Assembly: GCA_902779055.1 (NCBI GenBank)
Contig: CACZAD010000013.1
Location: 1-51,825, forward strand
Source of the DNA: Fibrobacter succinogenes
GTDB lineage: Bacteria > Fibrobacterota > Fibrobacteria > Fibrobacterales > Fibrobacteraceae
DNA length: 51,825 bases
Direction of reading: 5' to 3'
Shown in pieces: positions 45,394 through 51,825 of the stretch. Under the pieces are notes generated by a model. That model did not search any database. It had not been told where the DNA came from and saw only the letters and a program-made list of their open reading frames with translations. Both the position numbers and the translations under genes were made by a program. Within the stretch, counting starts at the first letter, position 1. Each line of letters opens with the position of its first letter.

Positions 45394-46389
45394 CTAATCC
45401 TTCAAGCAACGGACTGAAAACCCATAGCCCTTGTAGTTGTCGCCCGCCAGTTGCGCAATCTCGTCGCTGGAGGGCACACCCCCGTCGCTGTAGTACAGCA
45501 GTTCCAAGCCGTAGGCGAAACCTCCATCGTACTCAGTGGCACTCCAGAAGCCGGCGTAGTCGCCATCGTAGCAGGAATAGCCATTGCCGTCCATGCGGCC
45601 GGCAGGCAGCGCGGAAAAGCCCACGCCATCCGTGTCATTGCCATTACTAATCCACCCCGTCTGATACTTGAGAATCTTGCCGGCTGTTGACCATCCGCCC
45701 ACTGCGGTAACCAGGGTTTCCCACTCGGTTTTTGTCGGCAAGTGCCAGCCATCGGGACAAATGCCCTGCACCTTTGCCGGGAGCGTACAGGTCTTGACGT
45801 AACCGCAGTTCTGCGGATTGTCGGCATCGGTCGCGAGTTTCACCGAGTCTATCGCCGCCGCCCAAGTATAAAGGCGACCAGTCACAGCACAATTTTCCGC
45901 CTTGTTGGCATAGCACCAATTTTTACCCTTCAAGCTCGGAGTTTTGACACTATCAGCATAGTTCAAGTTTTCAGCCATCCACACCTGGTTCCCGATTTTC
46001 ACAGTCTTGTAAACCTTATTATCGCGGGAGTCGGTCATGGTGCCGTAGGTGATGTTTGGGTTGAAGCGACATTCTTTGGGAACATCCCAGCTCCAGCCGG
46101 TCTCACCCTCTAAAAGAACTGAGCAATTCAGCGCAGCAGATGAACTGCACGAAGATCCGTCCTGACTGCTAGAGGACACTTCTTCAACGCCACTGCTGGA
46201 TTCCTCGCTACTGCTAGAAGATGAATTCAACAAATCTGTACTGCTACTGGATTCAGACTCATTGTTAATCGGAGCGCTAGTACCGCTATCGCCGCCACAA
46301 GCCGCAAGCACAAGCAAACTAGAAACAGCAGCAACAGCCACGCACCTACGCAAAAACATTTTTTCACACCAAGAATTCATCAACGACAT
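45394..46389 (-). CDS. FISUMP-domain lipoprotein
   Basis: Lipoprotein of 331 residues: lipobox LAAC, Ser-rich linker (to ~95), and a C-terminal Fibrobacter succinogenes major paralogous domain. Diagnostic segments are MTDSRDNKVYKTVKIGNQVW, MAENLNYAD, GRLYTWAAAIDSV, CPDGWHLPTKTEWETLV, FSALPAGRMDG, FWSATEYDGG and the final GFSVRCLKD. The domain is widespread in Fibrobacter, and its function is unknown. Start 46389 is 26 bases from a TATATTTG box; ATG 46359 is another possible start. Confidence 0.93.
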   Translation of the reverse strand: MSLMNSWCEKMFLRRCVAVAAVSSLLVLAACGGDSGTSAPINNESESSSSTDLLNSSSSSSEESSSGVEEVSSSSQDGSSCSSSAALNCSVLLEGETGWSWDVPKECRFNPNITYGTMTDSRDNKVYKTVKIGNQVWMAENLNYADSVKTPSLKGKNWCYANKAENCAVTGRLYTWAAAIDSVKLATDADNPQNCGYVKTCTLPAKVQGICPDGWHLPTKTEWETLVTAVGGWSTAGKILKYQTGWISNGNDTDGVGFSALPAGRMDGNGYSCYDGDYAGFWSATEYDGGFAYGLELLYYSDGGVPSSDEIAQLAGDNYKGYGFSVRCLKD

Positions 46390-46414
46390 AAGATTCTCTC
46401 AAACAAAGTTTTTT

Positions 46415-46422
46415 CAAATATA
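46415..46422 (-). promoter_or_regulatory. -7 box of the FISUMP gene (TATATTTG)
   Basis: TAnnTTTG match 26 bases before the start. Confidence 0.5.
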
Positions 46423-46429
46423 GCTTTTA

Positions 46430-46538
46430 TTAGTGATTAGTAAACAGTGGTTAGTAGGCTGTAAACAGTAATAGTTAGGCGGCTTTGCCGCGATTATAAA
46501 ATCTTCCTACCGACTACTTCCTACTGTTCCCTACCCAC
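46430..46538. repeat. TAGTGATTAGTAAACAGTGG-type low-complexity repeats
   Basis: Degenerate TTAGTAAACAGT and, inverted, CTACTTCCTACTGTTCCCTA words, filling the gap between FISUMP and the GreB-like gene. Confidence 0.75.
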
Positions 46539-46571
46539 AAATCTCTATTCACATTTTCTAAATTTCATCCC

Positions 46572-47039
46572 ATGAAACACTTGATTTCGAAAGAAGGCTT
46601 TGAAAAATTCAAGGCAGAATGGGAACATCTCAAATACGTCGAACGCCCGGCCATGATCAACCAGGTGCAAGCCGCCGCTGCCGAAGGCGACCGCAGTGAA
46701 AACGCCGCCTACACGTACGGGCGTATGCGCGTGCGCGAAATCGACCGCCGCCTGCGTGAACTCGACCGCATTCTGGATGGCGCACAGATTGTCGAAAACG
46801 CCGCCACCAAGGACGGTTCCATCCGCTTTGGCGCCACCGTCAAAATGATTGACAAGAAGACCAAACGCGAAAAAATTTACAGCATCGTCGGTGACAAGGA
46901 AATCGACCCGCTCCAGGGCCGCATCAGCATGAAGTCCCCCATCGGTGAAGCCTTGCAAGGCAAAAAAGCCGGCGACACCGTCGAAGTCCAGGCCCCCCGC
47001 GGAAAAATTGTTTACGAGATATTAGAGGTTAACTACTAA
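46572..47039 (+). CDS. greB: Transcript-cleavage factor, GreA/GreB family (GreB-like)
   Basis: Protein of 155 residues that frees stalled RNA polymerase by stimulating RNA cleavage. The N-terminal coiled coil has the acidic tip EGDRSENAAYTYG and RVREIDRRLRELDRIL; the basic REIDRR-R pattern is GreB-like. The C-terminal FKBP-like domain has FGATVKMIDKKTKREK and DTVEVQAPRGK. ATG 46572 has no ribosome site, and TAAATTTC, a one-mismatch -7 box, ends six bases before it. GreA cannot be excluded. Confidence 0.88.
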   Translation: MKHLISKEGFEKFKAEWEHLKYVERPAMINQVQAAAAEGDRSENAAYTYGRMRVREIDRRLRELDRILDGAQIVENAATKDGSIRFGATVKMIDKKTKREKIYSIVGDKEIDPLQGRISMKSPIGEALQGKKAGDTVEVQAPRGKIVYEILEVNY

Positions 47040-47089
47040 ATATGTCATACCCGCCACCGAGCGGGCTCCTCCATTTCTTTATTAAAGAA

Positions 47090-47139
47090 GGAGATTCCCG
47101 GTCATCCCCGTCAAGCGAGGACAGGCGCCGGGAATGACA
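47090..47139. repeat. GGAGATTCC intergenic repeat, long form
   Basis: 50-base copy identical to 27595-27644. Confidence 0.9.
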
Positions 47140-47160
47140 ATTCAGCTTCTAAGCATCAAC

Positions 47161-47194
47161 CACTTCCTACCGCCTACATCCTACTGTCTACTAG
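47161..47194. repeat. CTTCCTACCGCCTACATCC low-complexity word
   Basis: Inverted form of the GTAGGAAGTAG words, ending just before the TatD start. Confidence 0.65.
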
Positions 47195-47197
47195 ACC

Positions 47198-48031
47198 ATG
47201 TTCATCGATACTCATTGTCATATAGACTCTTACGAGCGCCATGCGGGCGAATCCTTTGACGCGCTTTTAGAGAGATTCCAATCCGCAAGTTTCACGACCG
47301 AACGCAGTACCGCCAAGGAAAAAGCGGCCGCCTCCAAAATAGCACAGCCTGAAGCATTCATTCACGTTGCCTGCGACCCGGCAGACTTTAACCGCGCTCG
47401 CGAACTCAGCGAAAAGTATCCCTTCGTCTACGCCGCTTACGGCATCCATCCCGAATACGTCGAAACAGAAACAACCGAAGACGAAGCCCGGATGATGGAA
47501 TTCTTGAAACACCCAAAGTGCGTCGCCTGCGGTGAATTCGGCCTCGATTACCATTACGGAGCCGAGACTAAGGCTGCACAAGTCAAGCTTTTCGAGCGTC
47601 ATTTACAGCTCGGTATCGAAAGCGGCAAGCCTCTCGTACTCCACCTGCGCGAAGCCGATGACGACGCCCTCGCCGTGCTCCGCACCGCGAGCCTCCACAA
47701 CCGCAACGTTCACGTTCACTGCTTTACAGGCACGCCTGAATTCGTCGAACAGCTCCTTCAGCTAGACGCAAACATCTTCGTCGGATTCACGGGAATCGTC
47801 ACGTTCAACAACGCACAAAACGTCCGAGATGCAGCAGCGCTTGTACCGCTCGACCAAATGCTTTTGGAGACCGACGCCCCTTACATGGCGCCCGTCCCCT
47901 TCCGCGGAAAGCCCTGCCACTCCGGCTACATACCGTTCATCGCCGACAAGCTCGCCGAAATAAAAAACGTGCCCGTAGAAGAACTCTACAAGCACTGTCG
48001 TGAAAACACTAAAAAATGTTATAGAATCTGA
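47198..48031 (+). CDS. tatD: TatD-family metal-dependent nuclease
   Basis: Metal-dependent hydrolase of 277 residues acting on DNA ends or D-aminoacyl substrates. Metal ligands are in THCHIDS at residues 5-10, Glu in GEFGLDYHYG, His in VHCFTG and Asp in LLETDAPYMAPVPFRGK. Full length for the family. No clear ribosome site; a low-complexity repeat ends four bases before ATG 47198. Confidence 0.92.
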   Translation: MFIDTHCHIDSYERHAGESFDALLERFQSASFTTERSTAKEKAAASKIAQPEAFIHVACDPADFNRARELSEKYPFVYAAYGIHPEYVETETTEDEARMMEFLKHPKCVACGEFGLDYHYGAETKAAQVKLFERHLQLGIESGKPLVLHLREADDDALAVLRTASLHNRNVHVHCFTGTPEFVEQLLQLDANIFVGFTGIVTFNNAQNVRDAAALVPLDQMLLETDAPYMAPVPFRGKPCHSGYIPFIADKLAEIKNVPVEELYKHCRENTKKCYRI

Positions 48032-48086
48032 ACAACTTTATTTGTCATGCCCGCCTCCGAGCGGGCATCACCTAGGACTACAAAAA

Positions 48087-48136
48087 GGAGATTCCCGGTC
48101 ATCCCCGTCAAGCGAGGACAAGCGCCGGGAATGACA
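48087..48136. repeat. GGAGATTCC intergenic repeat, long form
   Basis: 50-base copy with one difference from 27595-27644. Confidence 0.9.
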
Positions 48137-48138
48137 AC

Positions 48139-48294
48139 GAAGCCGAGAGTAGCGCGAAAGCATGCTTTCGCATTACCGAGGCGAGCAAGTCAAGCCCCGT
48201 TAGGGGAATGACAAAGGAGCCGAGTGATGCAGAAACATGCTTGCATGTTTCTATATCCGAGGCGAGCAAGTCAAGCCCCGTTAGGGGAATGACA
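48139..48294. repeat. Two adjacent hairpin repeat units with common flanks and different cores
   Basis: Unit 1 (48139-48213) has the core palindrome GCGAAAGCATGCTTTCGC; unit 2 (48216-48294) has AGAAACATGC/GCATGTTTCT. Both begin with an AGCCGAG word and end GAGGCGAGCAAGTCAAGCCC, then GTTAGGGGAATGACA. Unit 2 matches 15516-15594 at 76 of 79 bases. Confidence 0.9.
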
Positions 48295-48322
48295 AAACAG
48301 AGTTTGGGCAGGACATTGGCAT

Positions 48323-50329
48323 TTATGCCTTAACAGCGTTCTGTTCCGTCTCAAAGGTCGATCCCTGCGTCGGAACGTTGTAATGAGCCTTCATATACTC
48401 TAGAGCCATATCCGCATTGAGCGGCTTGCTAAAGTAGAATCCCTGAATCAGGCGGCATCCTTCTCGGTAAAGGAATTCCAGCTGCTCCTTGGTTTCTACG
48501 CCTTCAGCAATCAGGTCGAGATTCAAGGACTTGGCAATGCCAATCACCATACGTGCAAACGAAGCATCTTCTTCGTTGTCAGCGACGTGGTCCACAAAAT
48601 ACTTGTCCATCTTGAGCGTATGCACCGGGTAACGCTTCAAGTACGAAAGCGAACTGTAACCCGTGCCAAAGTCGTCAATCGAAATCTGGATACCCATATT
48701 CGAGAGCGCACGCATAATCTCGATCGTCTTGTCAGCTTCGCACATCGCGGTATATTCCGTAATTTCGAGCTTCAAGTTTCTCGGATTCAAATTCGTTTCG
48801 GCAAGCACACGACGCACATCGTCCACCATCGAATCCACGGAGAACTGCTTTGCAGAGAAGTTCACAGCCACCTGGATGTCCGTAAAGCCCATATCGACCC
48901 ACTGCTTGGTCTGCTTGCAGGCCATACGCAAAATCAGCGCGCCCATCGGCACAATGAGACCCGTTTCTTCGGCAATCGGGATAAATTCAGCCGGCGAAAT
49001 AATGCCACGTTCGGACTGGTTCCAACGCACAAGCGCTTCAAAACCGACAATCCTGTTTCCGGCCCTGATGTCCACAATCGGCTGGTACATCAGCATAAAT
49101 TCTTGAGCCTGGATCGCACGGCGGATTTCAAATTCAAGCTTGTAGAGCTTCATCGCCTTTTCGCGAATGCCACCGCTAAAGAACTGGATACCGCCATGGT
49201 TGATGCCCTTCTTCATATCGCGAAGGCTTGCGTTCGCATTGGCGAGAATGTCCTCGACGCAATCGACATCCTGGTTCACGACAATCGACATCGAAACGCT
49301 AATGTAAAGATCCTTGCCGTCCAAAGCGATTGGGGATTTTACCTTGTTATGGATATTACGGACAAGCGGGATCAGGTCATCGTTCGGGTCGCGACTCTGG
49401 ATGTTGTGCAAAATGATTGCAAAAACGTCCGGTCCAATTCGTGCCACGCAGTCATCCGGACGGGCAAGCGACTTTAGGCGGTCTGCCACTGTACGGAGTA
49501 CGTTGTCGCCAATGTTGATGGAATAAGAAACGTTGATGGCGCCAAAGCTATCGATATCCAAAAGCGCCACAGCAAAAACGTAATCCGGACGCTTCGCCGC
49601 AATATCGACATCGGACTTGAGCTTTTCGAGGAAGTACTTGCGATTGTTGACACCCGTCAGGGCATCCTGGTACACATACTTATAATTGTCCCGTTCAATG
49701 GACTTGCGGTCGACAGCCTCGGCCAGAGAACCAATCACGCGAATCGGACGGCCCATACCGTTGCTCTGGACACGACCGCTGATAACAAGCTTGGCATCCT
49801 TCTTGGTCGCATCAAGCAACGTCAATACGCAAGAGAACGTACCAGACGTCTGCAAGGCGGCATTCAGCTGTTCACGGAAAGCTTCCCAGTCACTCTCGAT
49901 CACACGCTTTTTCAAGGGGTCAAAAGAATCTTCAAGAGTGGTAACGTCGGCATCGAGCATCTTGGCAATACGGTTAGACCAGTAAACCTTCCCCGTCGCC
50001 ACGTCGAATGTCCAGAAGCCGTCCGAAGACACATCGATCATCATCTGGAAAAGTTCATCTTTTTCGATAAGGTCTTTTTTAAGGTCGCGAATCGGTTCCA
50101 CAGCCTTCGGTTCGGGAATCTCGACATCATTGCGGATTTTTTTACTGTAACTTACCGGGAACTTGTAAAAAAGTGCCACATACGCCAAAAAAACAATGGC
50201 CAGGAAATACGGCACAAAGCTATAGGTGCGGTCTGCAAAATTCAGAATATCCGGTATGGATTCTGCAAATAGGAAACACGCCAACAACAGCGCAAAGCGC
50301 AACACCACATGTTCATCAAAAAGTCTCAT
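48323..50329 (-). CDS. Membrane PAS-GGDEF-EAL protein, probably a c-di-GMP phosphodiesterase
   Basis: Protein of 668 residues with two N-terminal membrane segments (about 10-55), a PAS domain (~90-210), a GGDEF domain (~225-385) and an EAL domain (~400-645). The GGDEF site is degenerate: GPDVF (~300) replaces GGDEF, so cyclase activity is unlikely. The EAL catalytic residues look intact: EALVRWN, KLEITEYTAM, IDDFGTGYSSLSYLKRY and IAEGVET. Hence c-di-GMP breakdown, tuned by the PAS and perhaps by nucleotide binding to GGDEF. A pair of palindromes lies upstream at 50369 and 50428. Confidence 0.9.
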   Translation of the reverse strand: MRLFDEHVVLRFALLLACFLFAESIPDILNFADRTYSFVPYFLAIVFLAYVALFYKFPVSYSKKIRNDVEIPEPKAVEPIRDLKKDLIEKDELFQMMIDVSSDGFWTFDVATGKVYWSNRIAKMLDADVTTLEDSFDPLKKRVIESDWEAFREQLNAALQTSGTFSCVLTLLDATKKDAKLVISGRVQSNGMGRPIRVIGSLAEAVDRKSIERDNYKYVYQDALTGVNNRKYFLEKLKSDVDIAAKRPDYVFAVALLDIDSFGAINVSYSINIGDNVLRTVADRLKSLARPDDCVARIGPDVFAIILHNIQSRDPNDDLIPLVRNIHNKVKSPIALDGKDLYISVSMSIVVNQDVDCVEDILANANASLRDMKKGINHGGIQFFSGGIREKAMKLYKLEFEIRRAIQAQEFMLMYQPIVDIRAGNRIVGFEALVRWNQSERGIISPAEFIPIAEETGLIVPMGALILRMACKQTKQWVDMGFTDIQVAVNFSAKQFSVDSMVDDVRRVLAETNLNPRNLKLEITEYTAMCEADKTIEIMRALSNMGIQISIDDFGTGYSSLSYLKRYPVHTLKMDKYFVDHVADNEEDASFARMVIGIAKSLNLDLIAEGVETKEQLEFLYREGCRLIQGFYFSKPLNADMALEYMKAHYNVPTQGSTFETEQNAVKA

Positions 50330-50368
50330 GACAACCCAATCACTTATTTACACCTAAAATAAACAGAA

Positions 50369-50444
50369 TATTTCAATTCGGAATACAAAACATAATTTAG
50401 TAAGAATTTATTTACTCCAATTTCTAGTATTCCAATTTGGAATA
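50369..50444. promoter_or_regulatory. Paired 17-bp palindromic operator
   Basis: TATTCCAATTTGGAATA (50428-50444) is a perfect palindrome. TATTTCAATTCGGAATA (50369-50385) matches it at 15 of 17 positions. They lie 40-115 bases upstream of the EAL gene, as a regulator-binding pair would. The gap to 50765 otherwise holds a low-complexity repeat and a terminator. Confidence 0.65.
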
Positions 50445-50577
50445 TATCCGCTGTTAACATAAACTTGACCAAACAGTCAAATTTCCCAGAACAACTATAA
50501 ATAAGATATCTCCAAAACCATAAAATGTAAACAAAAAAGCAACAATAAAAGTAAATTGTAAGTTACATTTGGGGAGA

Positions 50578-50610
50578 GTAGGAAGTAGGCAGTAGACAGT
50601 AGGAAGTTAG
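50578..50610. repeat. GTAGGAAGTAGGCAGTAGAC low-complexity word
   Basis: Same word as at 25109-25202. Confidence 0.75.
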
Positions 50611-50630
50611 AAGCAGAATGCAGGGAGTAC

Positions 50631-50665
50631 AAAAAAAGCCTCCGGCTTTTGAACGGAGACTTTTT
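50631..50665 (-). terminator. Terminator of gdhA
   Basis: AAGTCTCCG and CGGAGGCTT pair (one G-U) around TTCAAAAGC, then seven T residues on the minus strand. A second hairpin, ATGCCTTGC/GCAAGGCAT (about 50741-50763), lies between it and the stop codon. Confidence 0.85.
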
Positions 50666-50765
50666 CAAAACTTTTTAACCTTTAGCTTTGGGAAAAGGTA
50701 GGTTTTAGGGAGGGCGAAGCCTTCCCTAGTCTAAAGCGATGCCTTGCGTTAAGCAAGGCATTGCA

Positions 50766-51825
<1,060 letters not shown>

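Noticed and set aside
48139..48294. CRISPR-like array
   Set aside because: Only two adjacent units with internal hairpins, no regular spacers and no cas genes; they belong to a dispersed repeat family.

Overview
The window looks like a chromosomal segment of a Fibrobacter-type bacterium (Fibrobacterota, FCB group), a fibre-degrading anaerobe. The main reasons are a FISUMP (Fibrobacter succinogenes major paralogous domain) lipoprotein, poly-serine linkers behind lipoboxes, secreted GH8 and GH43 enzymes ending in type IX-like C-terminal sorting tails, promoters with a TAnnTTTG -7 box as in Bacteroidetes, and a tmRNA whose tag reads ADENYALAA. There are no phage, transposase, CRISPR, rRNA or tRNA genes. 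Between the genes lie several families of short dispersed repeats.

Layout. 1-2.3 kb: ilvB-ilvN (branched-chain amino acids). 2.4-5.5 kb: three paralogous Ser-rich lipoprotein-like precursors with a shared C-terminal motif, the last overlapping a radical SAM/SPASM enzyme by ATGA; this is a RiPP-like modification locus. 5.5-7.1 kb: secreted GH8. 7.3-9.8 kb: three consecutive barrel-like envelope proteins. 9.8-14.1 kb (minus strand): a tightly coupled five-gene operon of nucleotidyltransferase, HPr-kinase-like ATPase, Ser/His signal-peptidase-like protein, PqqD and ABC exporter; this resembles the tailoring and export half of a paeninodin-type lasso-peptide cluster, without a cyclase. 14.8-15.3 kb: ssrA with a long hairpin-rich leader. 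15.6-18.9 kb: glutaminyl cyclotransferase, DUF4416, a DMT-family protein and an Fn3-like lipoprotein. 19-25 kb: three GH43 enzymes. 25.4-27.4 kb: two tandem secreted paralogs.

27.6-35.3 kb: mdh, then hisS followed by two SGNH-like proteins and an MBOAT O-acyltransferase, probably a polysaccharide O-acetylation module. 35.7-36.7 kb: M23/LysM peptidase. 36.8-40.6 kb: ClC channel and an amino-acid ABC importer whose binding domain appears circularly permuted and fused to the permease. 40.6-43.2 kb: PCMD-domain lipoprotein and a barrel-like protein. 43.3-45.2 kb: DUF2062-DUF1015 fusion. 45.4-50.3 kb: FISUMP lipoprotein, GreB-like factor, TatD nuclease, and a PAS-GGDEF-EAL protein behind a paired palindromic operator. 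50.8 kb to the end: gdhA, cut by the window edge and frame-broken by a 100-bp duplication that looks like a strain-mixture assembly error.

The best candidates for an undescribed system are the lipoprotein/radical SAM locus and the PqqD/kinase/nucleotidyltransferase/peptidase/exporter operon. They may even act together: the radical SAM enzyme has no recognition domain of its own, and the PqqD has no visible modifying partner. That link is inference only.
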